From contig CAMELV010000002.1 of the NCBI GenBank assembly GCA_945925985.1, positions 124,001-188,000 on the forward strand: DNA of 64,000 nucleotides, in the 5' to 3' direction. This stretch comes from Comamonas sp. lk (GTDB lineage Bacteria; Pseudomonadota; Gammaproteobacteria; Burkholderiales; Burkholderiaceae_C). Every line of letters begins with the position of its first letter. Position 1 is the stretch's first letter. Shown here piece by piece: positions 16,714 to 24,477 of the stretch. The notes under the pieces are model-generated. The model saw nothing but the letters and a program-made list of their open reading frames with translations. It was not told where the DNA came from and searched no databases. The position numbers and the translations under genes are program-made.

Positions 16714-16786
16714 TTAATTGGGGTCAGATTCCAATTAATTGACAAACAGCCAGTATGAGTTTTAATTGGAATCTGACCCCAATTAA
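16714..16786. repeat. 25-base perfect inverted repeat, REP/MITE-like
   Basis: The arm at 16714-16738 is the exact reverse complement of 16762-16786, separated by 23 bases. Each arm is itself a hairpin, TTAATTGG...CCAATTAA, around GGTCAGATT. The element starts 6 bases after the udh stop codon and its right arm runs into AAAGGAG, the ribosome site of the RidA gene. The AT-rich ends and nested palindrome resemble REP sequences mobilised by IS200-like (RAYT) transposases; no transposase is present nearby. As RNA it would form either two small hairpins or one long stem that could sequester or expose the RidA ribosome site. Confidence 0.85.
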
Positions 16787-16797
16787 AGGAGATAGCT

Positions 16798-17193
16798 ATG
16801 CGTCCTGAAGTTTCTTTTCCCCGCGAGGCGGACACCCCGATCTCGCACCTGCCGTTCAGTCCTGCCGTACGTGTGGGTCATATGGTCTTTGTGTCGGGTC
16901 AGGCCTCGGTGGACATCACCGGGGCCATCGTGTCTGACACGTTTGAGGGGGAGTTTCGGCGGTCTGTGGAGAACCTTCGCAAGGTGTTGCAATCAGCAGG
17001 TTGCACGCTGGCGCAGGTGGTCCAGACCCGCAACTATGTGCGCGACGCCACGGATTTACCCGAGTTCAACCGGCTGTACCGCGAGTATTTTCAGGCGCCC
17101 TACCCGGCGCGCACCACCATCACGGGCTGCCTGTCTGCAGCGCTGCGCTTTGAGTTGGAGTGCATCGCCGTCGCTGATTCCAGCGCACCATGA
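16798..17193 (+). CDS. RidA (YjgF/YER057c) family deaminase-like protein
   Basis: A 131-residue Rid-family protein. Arg105 (PYPARTT) and Glu121 (FELECIAVAD), the residues used by RidA to hydrolyse reactive enamines/imines, are both present, together with GHMVFVSGQ and VVQTRNYVRDATD. The protein should form trimers in the cytosol. It starts right after the 25-base inverted repeat, and its stop overlaps the next start by 4 bases (ATGA), so it is translationally coupled to the esterase. Catabolic-operon Rid members often hydrolyse pathway imines or enamino acids; the substrate here is unknown. Confidence 0.9.
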   Translation: MRPEVSFPREADTPISHLPFSPAVRVGHMVFVSGQASVDITGAIVSDTFEGEFRRSVENLRKVLQSAGCTLAQVVQTRNYVRDATDLPEFNRLYREYFQAPYPARTTITGCLSAALRFELECIAVADSSAP

Positions 17194-18752
17194 CCCGCGC
17201 GCAAAAAGTTCTGTTCATTTCGGCCGATCAATGGCGTGGCGAATGCCTGTCGGCGCTGGGGCACCCGGTGGTCAAAACCCCCCACCTGGACGCCCTGGCG
17301 GCTGACGGCACACTGTTCAAGCAGCATTACGCCGTCACATCACCCTGCGGCCCCTCACGCGCGAGCCTGCAGACCGGTCTTTACCTGATGAACCACCGTT
17401 CAGGGCGCAATGGCACGCCCCTGGACCAACGCCACACCAATTTGGCCAAGGAAGTGCGCAAACTGGGCTTCGACCCCACGCTCTTTGGCTACACCGACAC
17501 CAGCGCCGACCCGCGTGGCCGTGACCCGACTGACCCATCGCTGCGCACTTATGAAGGCCCGCTGCCAGGTTACAGCATCGGCCTGCTGTTTCCGGACTAT
17601 GTGAGCGCCTGGATGAACGACCTGCGCGCCAAAGGCTACCAGTTTCAGGGCCGCGAGGACATTTACCAACCGCAGAACGACTTTGACAAACCCGCGAACC
17701 GGGGACATCGATTTATTCCAGCACGGTTCAAGGCGGAGGACAGTGACACCAACTTCATGGCTGATCAGGTGATCCATTGGCTGGGTGACCACCGTCACGA
17801 AGACTGGTTCATGCACTGCGTCTTTTTGCGGCCTCATCCGCCAGTGATCGCGCCAGAGCCCTACAACGGTCTGTATCACCCGGCCAGTGTGTCGCTACCA
17901 AATCGACGCGCCACCCCTGAGCTCGAAGCCGCCCAGCACCCGCACCTGGCGCATTGGATCAAGAGCTTCGACCGCCCCAACCACTACGACGAGCACAACC
18001 CCAACAACCTGGTTCACATGCCCGAGCTTGAGCTGCGCCAGATGCGTGCGTGTTACTACGGCATGATGAACGAGGTGGACGATGCTGTAGGCCGCATCGT
18101 CGCGCACCTGAAAGCCACTGGCGAGTACGACAGCACGCTGATTGTCTTCACCTGCGACCACGGTGAAATGGGCGGCGATCACTACACCTGGGGCAAGGAG
18201 CTGTACTTTGACCAAAGCTTCTTCATCCCACTGATCATCCGCGACCCGCGTCATGAGGCTGATGCCGGTCGTGGCCGCCAGGTGGATGCGTTCACCGAGT
18301 CTGTAGACCTGATGCCCACCGTGCTGGACTGGTTAGGAGCCGCGATACCGGCACAGTGTGACGGCCGCTCACTGGTGCCGTTCCTGGGTGACGGCACGCC
18401 GGCCCACTGGCGTGAAGAGGTCCATATGGCGCTTGATTTCCGCGGCAGTCCCTGGAGCAGCTACGACGGTGAGACGGCCCTCGGCTTGCTGCCGGATGAG
18501 TGCCAACTGACCATTATTCGCGGCCGGCGCTGGAAATATGTGCACTTTGCCGCCCTACCCCCCCTGCTATTTGATCTGCAGGACGACCCGAGCGAAATGC
18601 ACAACCTGGCTCAAGACCCGGCCTGCCAAGGGGTGCTGCTGGTGATGGCGCAAAAGATGCTGTCGCGGCATTTGTTGCACCAAGAGCATGTGCTGAGCAA
18701 CTTACACATCGGGCCGCAGGGCGTGGAAGACCGCAGTCGGGTCAGGCACTGA
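17190..18752 (+). CDS. sulfatase-superfamily phosphonate monoester hydrolase/arylsulfatase
   Basis: A 520-residue alkaline-phosphatase-superfamily hydrolase. Asp13 (SADQW) binds metal; Cys53 in SPCGPSRASLQTG is in the C-x-P-x-R context converted to formylglycine; Asp323-His324 (TCDHGEMGGDH) and Lys336 complete the site. LYLMNHRSGRNGTPLDQRH, the AALPPLLFDL stretch and the C-terminal GPQGVEDRS are the pattern I know from phosphonate monoester hydrolases of Rhizobium/Burkholderia, which also hydrolyse sulfate and phosphate esters. There is no signal peptide, so it is cytoplasmic and acts on imported substrate. The end overlaps the convergent flavoprotein gene by 11 bases. It implies that the cluster substrate carries a phosphonate, phosphodiester or sulfate group. 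Confidence 0.88.
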   Translation: MTRAQKVLFISADQWRGECLSALGHPVVKTPHLDALAADGTLFKQHYAVTSPCGPSRASLQTGLYLMNHRSGRNGTPLDQRHTNLAKEVRKLGFDPTLFGYTDTSADPRGRDPTDPSLRTYEGPLPGYSIGLLFPDYVSAWMNDLRAKGYQFQGREDIYQPQNDFDKPANRGHRFIPARFKAEDSDTNFMADQVIHWLGDHRHEDWFMHCVFLRPHPPVIAPEPYNGLYHPASVSLPNRRATPELEAAQHPHLAHWIKSFDRPNHYDEHNPNNLVHMPELELRQMRACYYGMMNEVDDAVGRIVAHLKATGEYDSTLIVFTCDHGEMGGDHYTWGKELYFDQSFFIPLIIRDPRHEADAGRGRQVDAFTESVDLMPTVLDWLGAAIPAQCDGRSLVPFLGDGTPAHWREEVHMALDFRGSPWSSYDGETALGLLPDECQLTIIRGRRWKYVHFAALPPLLFDLQDDPSEMHNLAQDPACQGVLLVMAQKMLSRHLLHQEHVLSNLHIGPQGVEDRSRVRH

Positions 18753-20031
18753 TACCGCTGCTGAGGCGCATACCCTCAGCGCTGGCTGAGACCGGCAGTG
18801 CCACCTGGTGATCTTGGCTGAACTGGTAGTCCTTGAAAATATGCTCGGCGCTCAGCGTTTGGTAGCTGCCGTCCGCCAGACGGTGCGTGGTGTCCTTAAG
18901 TCGGTAGGTGTAGTGACCACAAGTCCAGCAGTTGAAATTACGCATGTGCGTGCACAGGCAGGTTTTGTCCATCACCTTGATCGTCTTGACGTCAGGGTGA
19001 AGCGCTACCTCGCGGTTGTAGGCGTTGATGTAGGCGCAACTCCCGTTGCCGTCAAGCAGGTAACCGTAGGCTTCGCAGTTGGGGCGAATGCCAGAGCCGA
19101 TAGCTGGTGTGCTCTTGAGCATGCGCATTGGGTAGCCCGTGGGCGAGATGGTGTTGACTTCGATGTCTGACTCGCTGGCACGGAAGTAATCCTGCTTAAC
19201 ATCGGTCGGCAGACCACATTCATTGGACACGGTGAACCGCGTGGCCACCTGCACCGCCGCAGCCCCCTGCTCCAGAAAGGACACCGCGTCACTACCGGTA
19301 AACACACCGCCCGCTGCAATCAACGGAATATCAAGCTGCTCGGCGCGCAGGTACTGCAAAATTTCTGCGGTGATCGTCGCCAGGTCGTACTGTGCCCAGT
19401 CCATGCCAAAGCCCAGGTGACCACCGGCAAGCGGCCCTTCCACAATCACATAGTCGGGCAGCCGGTTCAGCCGCGCATTCTTACGCAGAAACAACTGCAA
19501 CGCCCGCACCGACGAGACGATGATGCCCAGTTTGGCATCCCGAAACCGCGGGTGGTCTGCCAGCAAAGCAAATGAACCTAAATGCAGGCCTGCGCTCAGG
19601 GTGATGCCGTCGATACCAGCATCCAGCGCCGAGGCCATGCGCACCTGCAAGGTTTCGCGCGGCGCATTCATGGTCAGCTTTTCCATGCAATTGACGAACA
19701 CCAGCCCCTCGCCGCGCTTGGCCTCCATGGTCGCGCCAACGTGTCGGCGCGTGGCTTCGTCCAGAATACCGAGGTCAAATTTAACGATGGACTTGTCAGA
19801 TTTGTCGATGTTGTGTTTGTAAAAGCGGGTCTTGTCCTTGACAAAACTGGTGTCGAAGCGGCGGTCTGACACATCAGGCACCATGGCATCCGAGATATGA
19901 CCGATACCGCCCAACCGGGCAGCCTCAAGCGCCAACTCCGCCGTGGAAATATCCACACCCATGCCACCCACCATGATGGGCACGAGTTCTTTTTTTCCGA
20001 ACTTCAGGCGGAAATCATCAACACGTTTCAT
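18742..20031 (-). CDS. nitronate monooxygenase-like flavoprotein with C-terminal cysteine cluster
   Basis: A 429-residue NMO/2-nitropropane-dioxygenase-family FMN protein. The barrel covers residues ~1-310, with GGMGVDIST near the start, VEGPLAGGHLGFG (His205 at the usual catalytic position) and AAGGVFTGSDAV for phosphate binding of FMN. It is ~100 residues longer than classical enzymes: residues ~315-375 add six cysteines (319, 332, 358, 360, 368, 371) in C-x12-C, CLC and CWTC contexts, suggesting a metal or Fe-S site. AAGGAG precedes the ATG. It faces the esterase gene convergently. Flavin oxidation of a nitronate or a related enoate-type reaction is likely; the role of the cysteine module is unknown. 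Confidence 0.8.
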   Translation of the reverse strand: MKRVDDFRLKFGKKELVPIMVGGMGVDISTAELALEAARLGGIGHISDAMVPDVSDRRFDTSFVKDKTRFYKHNIDKSDKSIVKFDLGILDEATRRHVGATMEAKRGEGLVFVNCMEKLTMNAPRETLQVRMASALDAGIDGITLSAGLHLGSFALLADHPRFRDAKLGIIVSSVRALQLFLRKNARLNRLPDYVIVEGPLAGGHLGFGMDWAQYDLATITAEILQYLRAEQLDIPLIAAGGVFTGSDAVSFLEQGAAAVQVATRFTVSNECGLPTDVKQDYFRASESDIEVNTISPTGYPMRMLKSTPAIGSGIRPNCEAYGYLLDGNGSCAYINAYNREVALHPDVKTIKVMDKTCLCTHMRNFNCWTCGHYTYRLKDTTHRLADGSYQTLSAEHIFKDYQFSQDHQVALPVSASAEGMRLSSGISA

Positions 20032-20098
20032 GAATCTCCTTATGCCCGACGCGTGCTGGAGGTCTGTCGGGGGACTACCATTCTATCCGGGGGGGCGT

Positions 20099-21202
20099 TT
20101 AAAGCTGCCGCTCAGACAATGCCCCCGCCCGCGTGGAGTACTTGACGCACGCATCCATTTTTTCCAGATGCACTGTGGCACCGCGACCACCATAGACCGC
20201 AGTCTTTAGCCATTCGCATTCGGCCGCCAGTTGCGCTTCGTCCTTCAATCGGGTGTGCCAGACGCGCTTCTCAGCGTCCCAGCGGTAGGCGCGAGCTTTG
20301 AGCGCGTCTTTGGCGTCAAACGGGGCTTGTGTGGCCAGCAATCGATAACTCGGCGACGCAACGGTGCCCGCCAGTCGTGCCAACCCGGTCTTGCCGTCGC
20401 TCGGCAGCGCTGCCATCAGGACCGCCAGCAGGGCATGACAGTCGACCTCTGCCCGGTGGGCCTCATAAAACAAACCCTGGTGCAAGGCCAGATGCTCCAG
20501 CTTGGCAGAGCTTCGGCCTTCTTTCTTCCACTCGATATCGGCGAATGAGCAGGCCCAGGGGAGCGCAGCAAAACCGGGGCAGCGCGCCTCGCAGAAGGGC
20601 CGGTCAAAGCCGGCGTTATGGGCAACCACGAAATCGGCATCGGCCAACAGGGCCTCCACGCGGGCCATGTCCAGCGCTTGCCCACGGACCATGTCGTCGG
20701 AGATGCCGGTGATATGGCTCACTTCCTCCGGAATGGGTTGACCGGGATCCTCAAGTCCGTCGTAGATCTGGACATCGCCCACAGGCAGGCCGGTCAGGGT
20801 GTCAACATCGACCCGCAGCATGGCCAGTTCGATGATGCGGTCCTTGGCGTGACTCAAGCCCGTCGTTTCGGTGTCGAGTATGACCATTTTCAGCAGGGGG
20901 CCAGCACCGGAGCGTGCGAAATGCGTCACCGGCACCAGGCGGCGCAAGACCCGGTAGTCGGGATGACGGGCCAATTGGTCGGCCATACCCGGAAGATCGG
21001 GTAAACCTTTGGTTTTTTGAGCGGCCCGTCGGGGCACCGGCGTTGGCTTGACGGGGTTGCTAATTGGCAGGTCTAAGCCCAGCGGTAGTTGCGATGGCGT
21101 CAAGTCAGGGTTCCAAGAATGGGATAGCCTCGAGTGTGCCCCAAAGTCCCAAGCGGCAAATATGTGCAGCAGCTCGCCCGAAATAGTTGCAACATAATTC
21201 AT
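20099..21202 (-). CDS. DnaQ-like 3'-5' exonuclease domain protein
   Basis: A ~367-residue protein with a DEDDh exonuclease domain: VILDTETTGL (~108-116), HITGISDDMV, NAGFDRPF and HRAEVDCHALL. An N-terminal stretch of ~100 residues is proline-rich and unlike PolIII epsilon. The C-terminal ~90 residues contain YRWDAEKRVWHTRLKD, resembling an added module seen in several proteobacterial exonucleases. The frame opens at 21235, but the ATG at 21202 is preferred because GGACAAG precedes it and the region farther upstream looks like a control region. It probably trims DNA or RNA ends in repair; it is not the main replicative proofreading subunit by length and architecture. It stands alone, divergent from the Liv operon. 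Confidence 0.82.
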   Translation of the reverse strand: MNYVATISGELLHIFAAWDFGAHSRLSHSWNPDLTPSQLPLGLDLPISNPVKPTPVPRRAAQKTKGLPDLPGMADQLARHPDYRVLRRLVPVTHFARSGAGPLLKMVILDTETTGLSHAKDRIIELAMLRVDVDTLTGLPVGDVQIYDGLEDPGQPIPEEVSHITGISDDMVRGQALDMARVEALLADADFVVAHNAGFDRPFCEARCPGFAALPWACSFADIEWKKEGRSSAKLEHLALHQGLFYEAHRAEVDCHALLAVLMAALPSDGKTGLARLAGTVASPSYRLLATQAPFDAKDALKARAYRWDAEKRVWHTRLKDEAQLAAECEWLKTAVYGGRGATVHLEKMDACVKYSTRAGALSERQL

Positions 21203-21212
21203 CTTGTCCAAA

Positions 21213-21232
21213 AAATGCAATTTACTGCATTT
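21213..21232. promoter_or_regulatory. inverted repeat AAATGCA-N6-TGCATTT in divergent control region
   Basis: Two perfect 7-base arms (21213-21219 and 21226-21232) lie between the exonuclease gene and the Liv-type binding-protein gene. The size and spacing suit a dimeric regulator, but no cognate regulator is evident. The rest of the interval to 21340 holds an AGAAGGAA ribosome site for the binding protein. Confidence 0.35.
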
Positions 21233-21340
21233 CATGCTAATTTGAGGTGACTATCGGGTTTTCTCTCTGCCCCAAAACAAACAACCTGCTCTAGGATAGA
21301 GAGGTTCTCCAACTCACCTTGCTCAAACAGAAGGAATCTC

Positions 21341-22540
21341 ATGAATTCAACCCCCACCACCCGTCGCCTCGTCCTGACCCGAAGTGCGGCTGTCATCGGC
21401 GCAGCCAGTTCTGGGCTGTTGCTGCCAGAGCTGGCCAAGGCCCAGAGCGGCAAGCTTCGCGTGGGGCTGATGTTGCCCTACACCGGCACATTTGCCCAAC
21501 TTGGGGTCGCCATCGAGAACGGTGTTCGCTTGGCCATTAACGAACAAGGCGGCAAGCTGGGTGGGCGGGAGATCGAGTATTTCAAGGTGGACGACGAATC
21601 CGAACCGTCTAAGGGTATTGAAAACGCCAATAAATTGGTGCAACGGGACAAGGTCGATGTCCTGATCGGCACGGTGCACTCCGGCGTACAAATGGGCATC
21701 CACAAGGTGGCGCGCGACAGTGGCGTGCTGAGCTTGATCCCCAACGCAGGCGTACACATGGCCACCCGCGCACAATGCGCTCCCAACGTGTTCCGCACCT
21801 CGTTTTCCAATTCCCAACCCACCCGGGCCTTGGGTGCTGCGATGGTGGCCAAGGGTCACAAACGTGCGGTCTGGATCACCTGGAAGTACGCAGCCGGTGA
21901 CGAGGCCTTTGAAGGCTTCAAAGAAGGCTACCTGGCCGCTGGCGGCACCATCATCAAGGAGTTGGGCCTGCCCTTCCCCAATGTCGAGTTCCAGGCCCTG
22001 CTGACTGAAATTGCGGCGCTCAAGCCTGATGCGGTCGCCTGTTTCTTTGCGGGCGGCGCTTCGGCCAAATTCATGATCGACTACGCCGCAGCCGGCTTGA
22101 AGGACAAAATCCCGCTTTATGGCTCCGGATTTTTGACCGAAGGCATGCTAGACGCAGCAGGGCCCGCCGCGGAAGGCGTGATGACCACGCTGCACTACGG
22201 CGACTCAATAGAGACGCCGCGCAACAAGGCGTTTCGCCTGGAATATGCCAAGGCCTACAAAATGCAGCCCGATGTGTACGCGGTGCAAGGCTACGACACG
22301 GGCCTGTTGCTTGTCCATGGCGCCAACGCCGTCAAGGGGGACCTCAACAACAAACCCGTGCTTTACAAGGCGATGGAGACGGTGACGATTGACAGCCCGC
22401 GTGGCAAATGGACCATGAGCAAGTCGCACAACCCAATTCAGGACATCTACCTGCGGGTGGTCCAGAATAAAGAGAACAAGGTTATCGGCGTTGCAGCCAA
22501 GGCGCTGGCTGACAGTGGTGCGGGCTGCAAGATGGGCTGA
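21341..22540 (+). CDS. Liv-type ABC transporter substrate-binding protein
   Basis: A 399-residue periplasmic binding protein of the LivJ/K class (Peripla_BP_6). The N-terminus carries a Tat-like signal (TTRRLVLTRSAAVIG) with cleavage near LAKAQS. The mature part begins GKLRVGLMLPYTGTFAQLG, followed by GVRLAINEQGGKLGGREIE, and contains TVHSGVQMG and VQGYDTGLLLVHG. AGAAGGAAT precedes the ATG. The family transports branched amino acids, amides or, often in Comamonadaceae, aromatic acids. Here pobA and an acyl-CoA ligase lie downstream, favouring an aromatic acid. It is separated from the permease genes by a strong hairpin terminator. Confidence 0.9.
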   Translation: MNSTPTTRRLVLTRSAAVIGAASSGLLLPELAKAQSGKLRVGLMLPYTGTFAQLGVAIENGVRLAINEQGGKLGGREIEYFKVDDESEPSKGIENANKLVQRDKVDVLIGTVHSGVQMGIHKVARDSGVLSLIPNAGVHMATRAQCAPNVFRTSFSNSQPTRALGAAMVAKGHKRAVWITWKYAAGDEAFEGFKEGYLAAGGTIIKELGLPFPNVEFQALLTEIAALKPDAVACFFAGGASAKFMIDYAAAGLKDKIPLYGSGFLTEGMLDAAGPAAEGVMTTLHYGDSIETPRNKAFRLEYAKAYKMQPDVYAVQGYDTGLLLVHGANAVKGDLNNKPVLYKAMETVTIDSPRGKWTMSKSHNPIQDIYLRVVQNKENKVIGVAAKALADSGAGCKMG

Positions 22541-22560
22541 GGATTGCCTTTTTTGAAGTC

Positions 22561-22587
22561 AAAGGGAGGCACTTGCCTCCCTTTTTT
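22561..22587 (+). terminator. rho-independent terminator/attenuator between binding protein and livH
   Basis: AAAGGGAGGC (22561-22570) pairs perfectly with GCCTCCCTTT (22575-22584) around the loop ACTT and is followed by further T residues. It lies 21 bases after the binding-protein stop and 17 bases before livH. Partial read-through would give more binding protein than permease, as is usual for ABC importers. It also shows that the in-frame sequence upstream of 22604 is not coding. Confidence 0.85.
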
Positions 22588-22603
22588 CAGTGCACTGCAT
22601 CCC

Positions 22604-23467
22604 ATGGATTTCCCGACCTTTCTTATCCAACTCCTCAACAGTGTGCAGTACGGCCTGCTGCTGTTCATGCTGGCGGCGGGCCTCACCCTGATCTTCGGCA
22701 TCATGGGTGTGGTCAATCTGGCACATGGCAGTTTTTACATGCTGGGTGCCTACCTAGCCTATTCACTCAGCGCCCTGTTGGGCAGCTTGACACTGGCGCT
22801 GCTGGTGGGGACGCTGTTGTCTGTGGGCTTTGGGCTGGCCTTGGAGTGGTTGTTGTTTCGACATTTTTACAAGCGCGACCACCTGGACCAGGTGCTGCTG
22901 ACCTTCGGCCTGATTTATATTTTTGAAGAGCTGCGCTCCATGATCTGGGGCGACGACGTGCACGGCGTGGCCATCCCCGCCTTGCTGGGCGAATCTATTC
23001 CCCTGACAGCCAATCTGTCTTATCCGGTCTACCGGCTGTTCATGTCGGCGGTGTGCGTCGCGCTGGCGCTCGGGCTGTACTGGCTGATCTCCAATACACG
23101 GCTGGGCATGAAGATCCGGGCCGGCGCCTTCAACCGCGACATGGCGGAAGCACTGGGCATCAACATCAAGCTGATCCACGCCATCGTATTTGCCATTGGT
23201 GTCGGTCTGGCGGCGGTTGCAGGGATGATCGCCGCACCGGTCTCCAGCGTTTACCCCAATATGGGCTCGCAGGTGCTGATCATGTGTTTTGTGGTGGTGG
23301 TGATTGGCGGCATCGGCTCGGTGCGGGGCGCGCTCATTTCAGCGCTGTTAGTTGGCTTGGTGGACACCTTTGGCAAGGTGCTGCTGCCTTCTGTGTCTGG
23401 CATGCTGGTCTACATGCTGATGGCGGCCGTGCTGTTGTGGAAACCAGAAGGACTGTTCAAGCAATGA
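22604..23467 (+). CDS. livH: Liv-type ABC transporter permease LivH
   Basis: A 287-residue inner-membrane permease. The ATG at 22604 (MDFPTFLIQLLNSVQYGLLL) starts directly at the first membrane segment; the longer frame to 22544 runs through a terminator and is rejected. LTLIFGIMGVVNLAHGSFYM and the region GSVRGALISALLVGLVDTFG are typical of LivH. About eight hydrophobic segments are visible. No clear Shine-Dalgarno precedes it, only T-rich sequence after the terminator. Its stop overlaps livM by 4 bases. Substrate as for the binding protein, probably an aromatic or branched acid. Confidence 0.92.
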   Translation: MDFPTFLIQLLNSVQYGLLLFMLAAGLTLIFGIMGVVNLAHGSFYMLGAYLAYSLSALLGSLTLALLVGTLLSVGFGLALEWLLFRHFYKRDHLDQVLLTFGLIYIFEELRSMIWGDDVHGVAIPALLGESIPLTANLSYPVYRLFMSAVCVALALGLYWLISNTRLGMKIRAGAFNRDMAEALGINIKLIHAIVFAIGVGLAAVAGMIAAPVSSVYPNMGSQVLIMCFVVVVIGGIGSVRGALISALLVGLVDTFGKVLLPSVSGMLVYMLMAAVLLWKPEGLFKQ

Positions 23468-24477
23468 GCACGCCTACAGCCAATCTAGAGGTATTTCCCC
23501 GCAGCGTGCGCTTGGTGCTGTGGCTGGGGCTCGCAGCGCTGGCGGCGTTTCCGTTTGCCGGCAGTGATTTTTATGTGCAAATGGTCACGCGCATGATGAT
23601 TCTGGCTATTTTTGCCATGAGCTTGGACCTGTTACAGGGGGTGAGCGGGTTGGTGTCGCTGGGGCATGCCGCGTATTTCGGTCTGGCCGGGTACGCGCTG
23701 GCCTTTCTGATGCCGCAAAACGAGGCGACCTCGCTGTGGCTGACGCTGCCGCTGTCAGTTCTGGCGTCTGGCCTGGCAGCCTTGGTGATTGGCTTCTTTG
23801 CAGTCCGTACCCACGGCATTTATTTCATCATGGTGACCATGGCCTTTGCCCAGATGGTGTTCTTCTTGTTCTTTGACAACAAGGCCCTGGGTGGCTCCGA
23901 TGGCCTCTACATCAATTTCAAACCCACAGTGAACCTGGGCGGCTGGACGCTGATGGATTTGGACAACAAAAAGACCCTGTATTTTTTCACCCTGGCCGCC
24001 ATGTTGTTGGTCTACGCCTTTCTGCGGCGCCTGTTGTGGAGTCCCTTTGGCCGGGCATTGGCTGGCATCCGGGTCAATGAGCACCGTATGCGGGCGCTTG
24101 GGTTCGGCACCTTTGGCTACAAACTGACCGCCTTCTCACTGGCTGGCGCACTGGCCGGACTGGCCGGTTACCTGTGGGGCGTACAAACCGGCTACATCAA
24201 CCCCGAATTAATGGGTTTTCACATGAGTGCGCACGCCATCATGATGGTGATTCTGGGTGGTATGGGCAATTTTGCCGGCGCCATCGTCGGCGCCTTTGGC
24301 TTTGAGGTGGTGCTGCACCTGTTCAAAGACCTGCCGCAAGTCGGCAGCGTGCAACTGGGCAAACATTGGCAGTTGTGGATGGGCAGCTTCATTGTGCTGG
24401 TGGTGATTTTTGCGCCGCGCGGCCTGCTCGGGCTGGCGGACCGTCTGGGCCGCCAAAAGGGAGCTGCTGATGAGTGA
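23464..24477 (+). CDS. livM: Liv-type ABC transporter permease LivM
   Basis: A 337-residue inner-membrane permease starting at the ATG that overlaps the livH stop (ATGA). Features: MMILAIFAMSLDLLQGVSGL, GHAAYFGLAGYAL, the cytoplasmic loop FGRALAGIRVNEHRMRALGF that contacts the ATPase, and GGMGNFAGAIVGAF near the C-terminus. Around eight to nine membrane segments. It forms the channel with LivH. The C-terminal end overlaps the start of livG by 8 bases, showing tight coupling through the operon. Confidence 0.92.
   Translation: MSTPTANLEVFPRSVRLVLWLGLAALAAFPFAGSDFYVQMVTRMMILAIFAMSLDLLQGVSGLVSLGHAAYFGLAGYALAFLMPQNEATSLWLTLPLSVLASGLAALVIGFFAVRTHGIYFIMVTMAFAQMVFFLFFDNKALGGSDGLYINFKPTVNLGGWTLMDLDNKKTLYFFTLAAMLLVYAFLRRLLWSPFGRALAGIRVNEHRMRALGFGTFGYKLTAFSLAGALAGLAGYLWGVQTGYINPELMGFHMSAHAIMMVILGGMGNFAGAIVGAFGFEVVLHLFKDLPQVGSVQLGKHWQLWMGSFIVLVVIFAPRGLLGLADRLGRQKGAADE

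Noticed and set aside
22544-22603. Twenty extra N-terminal codons for livH
   Set aside because: The segment includes a perfect terminator hairpin and starts with TTG; the family begins at MDFPTF.
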